From UBA1206 sp050953105 (GTDB taxonomy: Bacteria > Bacillota > Clostridia > Oscillospirales > CAG-382), in contig JBMNMA010000009.1 in NCBI GenBank assembly GCA_050953105.1, positions 434,001-498,000 on the forward strand: 64,000 bases of DNA, given 5' to 3'. The notes beneath the pieces are model-generated. The model did no database searches. It saw only the letters and a program-made list of their open reading frames with translations, and was not told the DNA's origin. The position numbers and the translations under genes are program-made. Below, piece after piece: positions 35,508 through 43,399 of this stretch (position 1 is the first letter of the stretch; each line of letters opens with the position of its first letter).

Positions 35508-37427
35508 ATGAAAGAAAAATTTTATGTCACCACCGCAATAACCTATACTTCGGGAAAGCCCCATATAGGCAACGTCTATGAGATAGTGCTCACAGACGCT
35601 ATTTCCCGTTTCAGGCGAATGCAGGGTTATGACGTATTCTTTCTTACCGGAACAGACGAACACGGTATTAAAATAGAACAAAAATCCGAGGCCGCAAACC
35701 TTACACCAAAGGAATTTGTGGACAAAGTTGCTGCGGAAATAAGGAAAACCTGGGATATGTTCGGGGTGAAATACGACAAGTTCATCCGCACCACCGACGA
35801 ATATCACAAAAAGACGGTGCAGAAGATTTTCACCAAGCTTTATGAACAGGGGGATATTTACAAATCCACCTACACCGGCAACTACTGCACCCCCTGCGAA
35901 TCCTTCTGGACCGACTCCCAGCTTGTAGATGGCTGCTGCCCCGACTGCGGACGCCCCGTTAAACCCGCATCGGAGGAAAGCTACTTTTTACGCCTTTCCA
36001 AATATGCAGACAAGCTTATCGAATACTACAACAGCAATCCCGACTTTATAACCCCTGCCGCCCGTAAAAACGAGATGATAAACAACTTTATCAAACCGGG
36101 CCTTCAGGATTTGTGCGTTTCACGCACCTCGGTTAAGTGGGGCATACCCGTGGAGTTCGACCAGGGCCACGTTATTTATGTGTGGATAGACGCCCTTTCC
36201 AACTACATCACCGCCATAGGTTATGACACCGAAAACCCCTCGGAGCAGTATAAAAAGCTGTGGCCTGCGGATTTACATGTAATAGGCAAGGATATAGTCC
36301 GTTTTCACACCATATACTGGCCTATAATCCTCCTTGCCCTTGGCGAACCGCTGCCTAAAAAGGTGCTGGGCCACCCCTGGCTGTTGATGAACAACGAAAA
36401 GATGTCAAAGTCAAAGGGTAACATCATCTACGGCGACGAGCTTATTGAGCTTTTCGGCCTTGATGCTGTAAGATACTACATTCTTTCTGAAATGGGCTAT
36501 CTTAACGACGGTTCGATAAGCTATGAATCCATTATAAACCGCACCAACACCGACCTTGCCAACATTTTCGGCAACCTGGTGTCCAGGACGGCGGCCATGA
36601 TAAACCAGTATTTCGGCGGAGTTATTCCGGTTGCAGAGTCCGACGACGAGTATGCAGCCGCCCTTAAAGAGGGTGTATTGTCCGAGGCTGCACAGGCAAT
36701 CAAAAATATGGACGAATACTATTTTGCCGACGCTGCCGAACACATTATTTCCCTGTTTAAACACTGCAACAAATATATAGACGTTACCATGCCCTGGGCG
36801 TTAGCCAAGGACAAGGCCAACGAAGGTAAATTAAAAACCGTCCTTGCCAATCTGGTAGAAGGCATACGCATCGGTGTAACCTTGTTTAAGCCTTTTATTC
36901 CCGACACGGTGGACAAGGCTGCCAAATGCTTTGCCTTTGACGATATAGCCTTATCCCTTGAAAATGCCGGCAGTTTCTCTTATGCGTCTGCCGGAAAAGA
37001 AATCGGCGAAATACCCCATCTGTTTAGCAGAATTGACAAGGCCGCCTTTGACAAAATGATGAAGGAAAAAGCCGAGGCTGCCGAAAAAGCCGCCGAGGAG
37101 GGCAAAATCGCCATAGATGACTTTGCCAAAGTTCATCTTGTGGTGGGAAAAATTCTTGAATGCGAAAGTGTTCCTAAGTCCGACAAGCTGTTAAAGCTGA
37201 CGGTGGACATAGGCACCGAAACCCGACAGGTGGCGTCGGGAATAGCCAAATACTATAAGCCCGAGGATTTGATTGGAAAGAAGATAATTCTTGTGGAAAA
37301 CCTTAAAACCGCCGTTCTTCGCGGAGTAAAGAGTCAGGGTATGATTCTGGCTTCTGGCGACGAAAAAGCGGGGGTTAAGGTTGTGTTTATAGACGACAGT
37401 GTCCCCGTGGGAGCGAAGGTGTCATAA
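35508..37427 (+). CDS. metG: Methionyl-tRNA synthetase with C-terminal tRNA-binding domain
   Basis: Charges tRNA-Met. The 639-aa enzyme has KPHIGNVYE (HIGH), a zinc knuckle with CTPCESFW and CCPDCG, KMSKSKGN, the anticodon-binding helical domain, and from about residue 535 a dimer-forming tRNA-binding domain (DFAKVHLVVGKILECESVPKSDKLLKLTVDIG ... ILASGD). TAGGAGC precedes the ATG. Its stop shares one base with the tatD ATG. Confidence 0.97.
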   Translation: MKEKFYVTTAITYTSGKPHIGNVYEIVLTDAISRFRRMQGYDVFFLTGTDEHGIKIEQKSEAANLTPKEFVDKVAAEIRKTWDMFGVKYDKFIRTTDEYHKKTVQKIFTKLYEQGDIYKSTYTGNYCTPCESFWTDSQLVDGCCPDCGRPVKPASEESYFLRLSKYADKLIEYYNSNPDFITPAARKNEMINNFIKPGLQDLCVSRTSVKWGIPVEFDQGHVIYVWIDALSNYITAIGYDTENPSEQYKKLWPADLHVIGKDIVRFHTIYWPIILLALGEPLPKKVLGHPWLLMNNEKMSKSKGNIIYGDELIELFGLDAVRYYILSEMGYLNDGSISYESIINRTNTDLANIFGNLVSRTAAMINQYFGGVIPVAESDDEYAAALKEGVLSEAAQAIKNMDEYYFADAAEHIISLFKHCNKYIDVTMPWALAKDKANEGKLKTVLANLVEGIRIGVTLFKPFIPDTVDKAAKCFAFDDIALSLENAGSFSYASAGKEIGEIPHLFSRIDKAAFDKMMKEKAEAAEKAAEEGKIAIDDFAKVHLVVGKILECESVPKSDKLLKLTVDIGTETRQVASGIAKYYKPEDLIGKKIILVENLKTAVLRGVKSQGMILASGDEKAGVKVVFIDDSVPVGAKVS

Positions 37428-38179
37428 TGTTTGATTCCCACGCCCATTACGAAGACGAAAAATTTGCCGCCGACAGGTATGAACTGCTTGACAGTCTGTT
37501 TAATACGGGAATTACGGGCATAATCAACTGCGGCTCGGACAAGGAAACATCCTTTGCGTCAATGGAACTTGCCGAAAAGTATGAAAATATCTACTTTGCC
37601 GCCGGTGTTCACCCCCACAGCTCCCCCGTTTGCGGCGATTTTGAGGAGTGGCTTATTCCCCTTCTTTCCCACCCCAAGTGTGTTGCTATAGGCGAAATAG
37701 GCCTTGACTATTACTACGACACCCCTAAGGATGCCCAGATGAAGGTGTTTAAGCGGCAGCTTGAAATAGCTGACAGGCTTAATAAAAAGGTTATCATCCA
37801 TAATCGGGATTCCCACAAGGATTTATACGATACGGTAAGCTTATTCCCCAACGTTAAAGGTGTTTTCCATTCCTTTTCTGGCTCGGCTGAGTTTGCCAAA
37901 ATGCTTGTCAAAGACGGGTGGTATATATCCTTTTCAGGAGTTATAACCTTTAAGAATGCCGAAAAGCCGGTTAAGGCGGTGTCGGAGGTTCCGTTTGACA
38001 GGCTGCTTTGCGAAACCGACTGTCCCTATCTCACCCCTCACCCCCACCGGGGAAAGATAAATCATTCGGGTTATCTTGAATGGACTATCAAAAAGCTAGC
38101 CGAAATCAAGGGAATATCCTTTGAAGAAATGGCCGGACTTACCGAACAGAATGCAAAAACCCTGTTTGGCATAAAATAA
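37427..38179 (+). CDS. tatD: TatD-family metal-dependent deoxyribonuclease
   Basis: A 250-aa TIM-barrel hydrolase with FDSHAHYED, AGVHPHSS, GEIGLDYYYD, IIHNRDS, FHSFSGS and CETDCPYLTPHPHRGKIN, the full metal-ligand set of the family. metG-tatD is a conserved Bacillota pair. Start overlaps the metG stop (TAATG). Confidence 0.95.
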   Translation: MFDSHAHYEDEKFAADRYELLDSLFNTGITGIINCGSDKETSFASMELAEKYENIYFAAGVHPHSSPVCGDFEEWLIPLLSHPKCVAIGEIGLDYYYDTPKDAQMKVFKRQLEIADRLNKKVIIHNRDSHKDLYDTVSLFPNVKGVFHSFSGSAEFAKMLVKDGWYISFSGVITFKNAEKPVKAVSEVPFDRLLCETDCPYLTPHPHRGKINHSGYLEWTIKKLAEIKGISFEEMAGLTEQNAKTLFGIK

Positions 38180-38239
38180 ACAAAATGCGCTTAAAATAAA
38201 AGAATTTTTTGGGCATTTGATAAAACTTTGTAAAATCTA

Positions 38240-38268
38240 TTGTATTTTGGGCAATTTTGTTATACAAT
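38240..38268 (+). promoter_or_regulatory. Promoter of gap
   Basis: TTGTAT (38240-38245), 17 bases, TACAAT (38263-38268), with a TTTTGGAGG ribosome site before the ATG. Confidence 0.65.
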
Positions 38269-38312
38269 ATCTTGTATTTAAAAGAATATTATAAATTTTT
38301 GGAGGTTATTAT

Positions 38313-39368
38313 ATGGCAGTCAGAGTTGCTATCAATGGTTTTGGCCGCATAGGCCGTCTTGCCTTCCGCCAGATGTTCGGCGCAGAAGGTTATGAAGTCG
38401 TTGCGATAAACGACCTTACAAGCCCCAAAATGCTTGCACATCTTTTAAAGTATGACACCGCTCAGGGTGGCTACGCCGGAGCTTTCGGTCAGGGCAAGCA
38501 CACCGTTACCAACACCGAGGATTCTATCATCGTTGACGGTAAGGAAATTAAAATTTACGCCGAAAAGGACGCTATAAACTGCCCCTGGAAGGCTCTTAAC
38601 GTAGACGTTGTGCTTGAATGCACCGGTTTCTACACCGACATAGCCGACGCCAACAAACACATCCTTGCCGGCGCCAGAAAAGTTGTTATTTCCGCTCCCG
38701 CATCCAACAAGAAGGATGCCGCCAACTTCCCCAACCCCAAGACTATCGTTTACAACGTTAACCACAACACCCTCACCGCTGAGGATACCATAATTTCCGC
38801 TGCATCCTGCACCACCAACTGCCTGGCTCCCATGGCTAAAGCGCTTAACGACACTTATCCCATCCTTGCAGGTATGATGGCCACCATCCACGCCTACACC
38901 GGCGACCAGATGGTTCTTGACGGCCCCCACCGCAAAGGCGACCTGCGCAGATCCAGAGCTGCCGCAGCTAACATCGTTCCCAACTCCACCGGCGCTGCCA
39001 AGGCTATCGGTCTTGTTATTCCCGAACTCAACGGCAAGCTTGTAGGCGCTGCTCAGCGTGTTCCCACCGTTACCGGTTCCACCACCCTTCTGTTTGCCAC
39101 CGTTAAGGGCAAGGACGTTACCGTTGCTTCTGTTAACGCCGCAATGAAGGCTGCCGCAAACGAATCTTTCGGCTACACCGAAGACGAAATCGTTTCCTCC
39201 GACGTTATCGGCATGTCCTACGGCTCCCTGTTTGATGCTACCCAGACCATGGTGCTCAAGATTGACGAAGACACCTATCAGGTTCAGGTTGTGTCCTGGT
39301 ACGACAACGAAAACTCCTACACCAGCCAGATGGTTAGAACCATTAAGTATTTCTCCGAACTTAAGTAA
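38313..39368 (+). CDS. gap: Glyceraldehyde-3-phosphate dehydrogenase
   Basis: Glycolytic oxidoreductase of 351 aa. NAD-binding INGFGRIGRLAFRQ, catalytic ISAASCTTNCLAPMAKAL with the active-site Cys, HAYTGDQ and RRSRAAAANIVPNSTGAAKAIGLV, and the C-terminal SWYDNENSYTSQMVRT are all present. Highly biased codon use (AAC, GCC, GGC) suggests strong expression. Single-gene unit. Confidence 0.97.
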   Translation: MAVRVAINGFGRIGRLAFRQMFGAEGYEVVAINDLTSPKMLAHLLKYDTAQGGYAGAFGQGKHTVTNTEDSIIVDGKEIKIYAEKDAINCPWKALNVDVVLECTGFYTDIADANKHILAGARKVVISAPASNKKDAANFPNPKTIVYNVNHNTLTAEDTIISAASCTTNCLAPMAKALNDTYPILAGMMATIHAYTGDQMVLDGPHRKGDLRRSRAAAANIVPNSTGAAKAIGLVIPELNGKLVGAAQRVPTVTGSTTLLFATVKGKDVTVASVNAAMKAAANESFGYTEDEIVSSDVIGMSYGSLFDATQTMVLKIDEDTYQVQVVSWYDNENSYTSQMVRTIKYFSELK

Positions 39369-39382
39369 TTTAAGTAATAAGC

Positions 39383-39412
39383 ACCGCCGGCGTAAAGCCG
39401 GCGGTTTTTTTT
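39383..39412 (+). terminator. Terminator of gap
   Basis: ACCGCCGGC (39383-39391) and GCCGGCGGT (39397-39405), GTAAA loop, T8. Confidence 0.9.
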
Positions 39413-39434
39413 ACTTTATTCAAATAATTTATAA

Positions 39435-39460
39435 CAAAAAACCGCCGTTGGGCGGTTTTG
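39435..39460 (-). terminator. Terminator of the 39475 membrane-protein gene
   Basis: AAAACCGCC GTT GGGCGGTTTT, with T6 on the minus strand. Confidence 0.8.
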
Positions 39461-39474
39461 ATTTTAATATTAAC

Positions 39475-40296
39475 TTAATTGCCGTTTCCGTTTCCGTTTT
39501 CGTTTTCTCCCCTGGCGACCGAGTAGGTGCGGGAAAACACATAAAGCGCAAGGACAATGTCCACGGCGGAAAAGAGGATATATTTATCAAGGGAGGGATT
39601 TTCAATGGTAATAACCAGATTGGGCACCGCATACACCAGCATGGTGAAAATGCAAAGATAACCTACGGTGAGATACACTCGCATGGCAATGACACCGAAG
39701 GAGGTTTTACCCTCATACACCATAAACAGCATAAGCATTATAAGGCTTATGATATGGTAAGCGACAGCCGAGTTGCCCGGGTGGCTGTTTTGCTCCACAA
39801 AGTCCACCAGCAGCCTGACAATGGCATACAGTGCGGGAATAAGACGCATAAAGGGGATTATGGTTTTGTTTACTCCGTTTTTGGCAAGGGCAAGATACAA
39901 AAACATTACCGACGCCAAAATCATCATAATGCTTATAATAAACCTGCTGGCTTGCATGTCCGATGTGGTGAGATAAAGATAGGAGTAATAAAACCCCGTA
40001 GCCATAAGCATAAATCCGCAAAGGGCCGATGAAAACACCACCGGGGAGGATTCCATGTCAATAAATTTGTTTGCCTTCTTCCCTATTATAAAAGCAAGCA
40101 CACCAAAGGTCACCGCAAAGCAGGCGGAGAAAATGACAAATCCTATGGTTTCGCTGTTTTTGGTTATAAAATATCCGCCGGCGTTGTCAAGTTCCAGGTT
40201 TTTGTCAACCACCCCTATGCGGATAATTGACACAAGCAGCGATACTATAAGCACCGCCATAGCCGAAATCTTATAAATGCTCCAGTTGCGACCCAT
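39475..40296 (-). CDS. Seven-helix membrane protein, unknown function
   Basis: A 273-aa protein with about seven hydrophobic segments, no catalytic motif that I recognise, and a low-complexity C-terminus GENENGNGNGN encoded by tandem hexamers (plus strand GTTTCC-like units near 39482-39500). It has its own promoter. The layout recalls sensor-type 7TM membrane domains without an attached output domain. Unrecognised. Confidence 0.6.
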   Translation of the reverse strand: MGRNWSIYKISAMAVLIVSLLVSIIRIGVVDKNLELDNAGGYFITKNSETIGFVIFSACFAVTFGVLAFIIGKKANKFIDMESSPVVFSSALCGFMLMATGFYYSYLYLTTSDMQASRFIISIMMILASVMFLYLALAKNGVNKTIIPFMRLIPALYAIVRLLVDFVEQNSHPGNSAVAYHIISLIMLMLFMVYEGKTSFGVIAMRVYLTVGYLCIFTMLVYAVPNLVITIENPSLDKYILFSAVDIVLALYVFSRTYSVARGENENGNGNGN

Positions 40297-40370
40297 ATTA
40301 ACCCACGCCTTTCGCCAAACTCCGTATATTATGTTAACTTACGGAAATTGACTAACTGTGTTGTGTAAAT

Positions 40371-40399
40371 ATTATATATCTTAAAGGTCTGTTTGTCCA
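40371..40399 (-). promoter_or_regulatory. Promoter of the 39475 membrane-protein gene
   Basis: Minus strand TGGACA (40394-40399), 17 bases, TATAAT (40371-40376). Confidence 0.7.
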
Positions 40400-40452
40400 T
40401 GTTTTTAATAAATTTTCCATTTTATTAAAACTTTGTTGAAAATTTCGTCATT

Positions 40453-41601
40453 TTATGACGTTTGCTTTTTCTTTTCTTTTATCCTATACATTGCGTTGTC
40501 GGCGGCGTTTATAAAGGATTTTGCCGTATCGTTTTGGCTAAACAGGGAATACCCCATACTTGCTCCCAGTTTAAAATGCAATGTTCCGGTTTTATTGAAT
40601 TTTTCAAAGTTTTGTTCTATGGTGATTATGAGCTTTTCAATATCTTCAAGCTTTTCCCTTTCACCCACCACTATAAATTCGTCCCCGCCAAGACGGGCGA
40701 TAAAATCAAGATCCTTGTTGCAGGACTGCTTTAACACCTGGGATGTGTAAACCAAGGCGTTGTCCCCGGCCATATGGCCGTAATTATCGTTAATTTTCTT
40801 AAACCCGTCAAGGTCTATCATAAGGGCAAACACCATTTTCTTGCCGTTCCAAGACATTAATCGCCTGTCAAGGTAAACGTCGAGCCGGGGACGGTTGTTA
40901 AGCTTTGTAAGATAGTCGGTGGAAATAAGTCCGTTTTGAAGGTTTAAGTAAATATAACCGCAGGCGACGGCGGAGGACACCCATATAAGGGCAACGCCGT
41001 AAAACATTACCTGAAGCAACGAAGCACCGAGAATTATAAGACAAAAGATTATAAGCGGGAGGTTTATATCCTTTGTCCGCCGCCAGCCGTGTTTGATAAT
41101 ATCTATTCCTATAACAGCGGCAGCCGAAATAAGATACATGAAGGATATGACCACCAGCAGCCAGAAAAATTTTCCTCTTACATACGCATTATTTGAACTC
41201 ACCGAAAAATACCAGCCTGTCCAAAAGCTGATTACCGACAGTAAAAAGTTGATAACTCCCGGAATGGCATACCATTTCATCCGCTTAATTAGGGCCAATT
41301 TATTTTCATACACCTTAATATCGGCATAAACCAGGCACAAGAAGCACATTGCCGTATTTAAAAAATAATATATCAGCGTTATGCTTATATATATCACCCT
41401 TACAAACATGCCGGGGGTGCCTCTTAAAAGAATCATTGCGGTGTCAAATACAAGAATGGCTATATTTGCTGTCATTAAAACATTGAAAATTTGTTGGTCA
41501 AAGGATTGTTCGGAAAAAGGGCCGGAGTTTTTATTAGTGAGCATGAAAAGGAGAAACAGAATGCATATAACATTCACTTCAGTATAAAAAATGTCAAGCA
41601 A
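40453..41601 (-). CDS. Membrane diguanylate cyclase (GGDEF)
   Basis: Makes cyclic di-GMP. The 382-aa protein has about six or seven N-terminal membrane helices (to about residue 205) and a GGDEF domain with DYLTKLNNRPRLD, DLDGFKKINDNYGHMAGD and an intact active site RLGGDEFIVV. No RxxD inhibitory site is obvious before it. Start: TTG 41599-41601 is 8 bases after AAGGAGG; the longer frame has no ribosome site. A promoter lies at 41633-41660. Confidence 0.9.
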   Translation of the reverse strand: MLDIFYTEVNVICILFLLFMLTNKNSGPFSEQSFDQQIFNVLMTANIAILVFDTAMILLRGTPGMFVRVIYISITLIYYFLNTAMCFLCLVYADIKVYENKLALIKRMKWYAIPGVINFLLSVISFWTGWYFSVSSNNAYVRGKFFWLLVVISFMYLISAAAVIGIDIIKHGWRRTKDINLPLIIFCLIILGASLLQVMFYGVALIWVSSAVACGYIYLNLQNGLISTDYLTKLNNRPRLDVYLDRRLMSWNGKKMVFALMIDLDGFKKINDNYGHMAGDNALVYTSQVLKQSCNKDLDFIARLGGDEFIVVGEREKLEDIEKLIITIEQNFEKFNKTGTLHFKLGASMGYSLFSQNDTAKSFINAADNAMYRIKEKKKQTS

Positions 41602-41632
41602 AATGCAACCCTCCTTTTGCGATAATATTTCT

Positions 41633-41660
41633 ATTATACAAATATTTTTCATTTTATCAA
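41633..41660 (-). promoter_or_regulatory. Promoter of the diguanylate cyclase gene
   Basis: Minus strand TTGATA (41655-41660), 16 bases, TATAAT (41633-41638). Confidence 0.6.
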
Positions 41661-41712
41661 GTGACAATTGATTAAATTTAGTGGCTTTTACTGTGGTTAC
41701 GATATTTATATA

Positions 41713-42369
41713 TCAGCGTAAAACAAAGGTGTTTTTATTGTAGTCGATTAACCCCTCCCGGCGGAGCTTGGACAGCTCGGCGGACATGGCGGAGCGTTCC
41801 ACAAACAGATAGTCGGCCAGCTCCTGACGGTTGAAGGGGATGGTGAAGGTTTTTGAGCCGGCTTTCCCCGACTCTATGGACAAATAGGCTAGCAGCTTTT
41901 CCCGGGTGGTGCGCTTGGAGGTAATTTCAAACTTTTCTAAAAGGGATACATTTTTTCTGGATGTGATTTTAATTAAATTTTGAATAAGCTTGTTGTGGAA
42001 ATGGCAGGCGGTGGCGCAGGTTGTGGAAAATCGGGTTGAATCAAGGAGCATTATCTCGCTGTGGTGTGAAGCCACAACGGTTACGGGAAGGCAGACACCG
42101 GCAAATGCAAAAGCCTCGATTATCAGATTCCCCTCCTCCACCCTTGCCATAATTGACCGGTTGCCGTAATAGTCGTTATGGACAACCGACACCTGCCCTG
42201 ACAACACAATGCCAAACTGCTTTACGCACTCACCGGCGGAAAACACCACTTCATCCTTTTCATAGGTAACAATCTTTGCGTTAAGGCAGCCCAGGAGGAT
42301 TTCCAAATCCTCCTTTGCAATTTCGCCAAATAAGGGGACATGACTTAAAAATTCGAAATATTTTTTCAT
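41713..42369 (-). CDS. Crp/Fnr-family regulator, divergent from the hcp operon
   Basis: A 218-aa protein with a cyclic-nucleotide-binding-like N-terminal domain (VPLFGEIAKEDLEILLGCLNAKIVTYEKDEVVFSAGE) and a C-terminal winged helix (FNRQELADYLFVERSAMSAELSKLRREGLIDYNKNTFVLR). It lacks the clustered N-terminal cysteines of Fnr. ATG 42367-42369 follows AAAGGAGG; the longer frame covers the promoter. Divergence from ferredoxin-rubredoxin-hcp suggests a regulator of nitrosative or oxidative stress response, as for other Crp-type regulators beside hcp. Autoregulation is likely from the palindrome in its leader. Confidence 0.85.
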   Translation of the reverse strand: MKKYFEFLSHVPLFGEIAKEDLEILLGCLNAKIVTYEKDEVVFSAGECVKQFGIVLSGQVSVVHNDYYGNRSIMARVEEGNLIIEAFAFAGVCLPVTVVASHHSEIMLLDSTRFSTTCATACHFHNKLIQNLIKITSRKNVSLLEKFEITSKRTTREKLLAYLSIESGKAGSKTFTIPFNRQELADYLFVERSAMSAELSKLRREGLIDYNKNTFVLR

Positions 42370-42382
42370 AAATCCTCCTTTT

Positions 42383-42398
42383 TGTTGGAATTCCAACA
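42383..42398. promoter_or_regulatory. Operator palindrome TGTTGGAATTCCAACA
   Basis: Perfect 16-bp palindrome between the Crp/Fnr regulator and the hcp operon. It is in the transcribed leader of the regulator (repression) and is centred 41.5 bases before the start inferred from TAAAAT (42420-42425) for the hcp operon, the classic class II activation distance. Binding is inferred. Confidence 0.6.
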
Positions 42399-42412
42399 TA
42401 CAAACTGACTTA

Positions 42413-42441
42413 AGTATATTAAAATAATGGCGTAAAGTCAA
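42413..42441 (-). promoter_or_regulatory. Promoter of the Crp/Fnr regulator
   Basis: Minus strand TTGACT (42436-42441), 17 bases, TATACT (42413-42418). It overlaps the likely -10 region of the divergent hcp operon. Confidence 0.7.
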
Positions 42442-42474
42442 GTGTTACCAAAAAATACTTATGAGGTGTATACA

Positions 42475-43194
42475 ATGATCAGAAAGATAATAAAAATCGA
42501 CGATGAAAAGTGCAACGGCTGCGGCCTTTGCGTCGACGCCTGCCACGAGGGTGCCATAGGTCTGGTTGACGGCAAGGCAAGGCTTATGCGTGAAGATTAC
42601 TGCGACGGTCTTGGCGACTGCCTTCCTGCCTGCCCTACGGGAGCCATTACCTTTGAGGAACGGGAAGCAAAAGCCTATGACGAACAAGCCGTTCTTGCAA
42701 GCAAGGAAAAGGTAAATAAGAAAGAAGAGCAAAAACCCCTTCCCTGCGGCTGCCCGGGATCGAATATGAAAACCTTCCGCCGGGAGCAAACCGAAGCACC
42801 TAAACAGCAGACAGAAAACTGTGAAATGTCAAGCCGGCTTAACCAGTGGCCGGTTCAGATAAAACTGGTGCCGGTAAACGCCCCCTACTTTGAAAATGCG
42901 TCCCTGCTTATAGCCGCCGACTGCACCGCCTACGCCTACGGCAACTTCCACGATAAGTTTATGAAAAACAAGATAACCCTTATCGGCTGCCCGAAGCTGG
43001 ACATAGGGGATTACAGCGAAAAGCTGACGGCCATTTTAAAAAACAACAATATTAAGAATGTTACCGTGGTTCGTATGGAAGTTCCCTGCTGCGGCGGAAT
43101 AGTAAATGCAGTTATAAAGGCCCTTCAGAATTCCAGCAAGTTTATACCCTGGCAGGTTGTAACCATTTCCACCGACGGAAATATTATTGAATAA
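42475..43194 (+). CDS. 4Fe-4S ferredoxin-domain protein of the hcp operon
   Basis: A 239-aa electron carrier. The N-terminal ferredoxin domain has CNGCGLCVDAC plus CDGLGDCLPACP, enough cysteines for two clusters with unusual second-motif spacing. After a charged linker comes PCGCPGSNM and a domain with LIAADCTAYAYGNFHDKFMKNKITLIGCPKLD and VPCCGGIVNAV. The same multi-cysteine protein is often seen beside hcp (from memory). It probably feeds electrons to Hcp. ATG 42475 follows GAGGTG by 6 bases. Confidence 0.85.
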   Translation: MIRKIIKIDDEKCNGCGLCVDACHEGAIGLVDGKARLMREDYCDGLGDCLPACPTGAITFEEREAKAYDEQAVLASKEKVNKKEEQKPLPCGCPGSNMKTFRREQTEAPKQQTENCEMSSRLNQWPVQIKLVPVNAPYFENASLLIAADCTAYAYGNFHDKFMKNKITLIGCPKLDIGDYSEKLTAILKNNNIKNVTVVRMEVPCCGGIVNAVIKALQNSSKFIPWQVVTISTDGNIIE

Positions 43195-43209
43195 ACAGGA
43201 GGAATATTT

Positions 43210-43374
43210 ATGAAAAAATACTTGTGTGTTCCCTGCGGCTACATTTACGACCCCGAGGTGGGGGATCCCGACGGCGGGATTGCGCCAGGCACCCCCTTTG
43301 AGGATATTCCCGACGAATGGCAGTGCCCCATATGCTATGTGGGGAAAGAAGATTTTGAACCGATAGAAGAATAA
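43210..43374 (+). CDS. Rubredoxin
   Basis: A 54-aa one-iron electron carrier: KKYLCVPCGYIYDPEVGDPDGGIAPGTPFEDIPDEWQCPICYVGKEDFEP. The four iron-binding cysteines are in CVPC and CPIC; the residue after the second motif is Tyr instead of the usual Gly. AGGAGG precedes the ATG by 8 bases. Fifteen bases after the ferredoxin gene and 25 before hcp, so it is one operon, and rubredoxin is a plausible electron donor to Hcp. Confidence 0.95.
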   Translation: MKKYLCVPCGYIYDPEVGDPDGGIAPGTPFEDIPDEWQCPICYVGKEDFEPIEE

Positions 43375-43399
43375 AAGAATTAAAGGAGGATAAAAAAAT

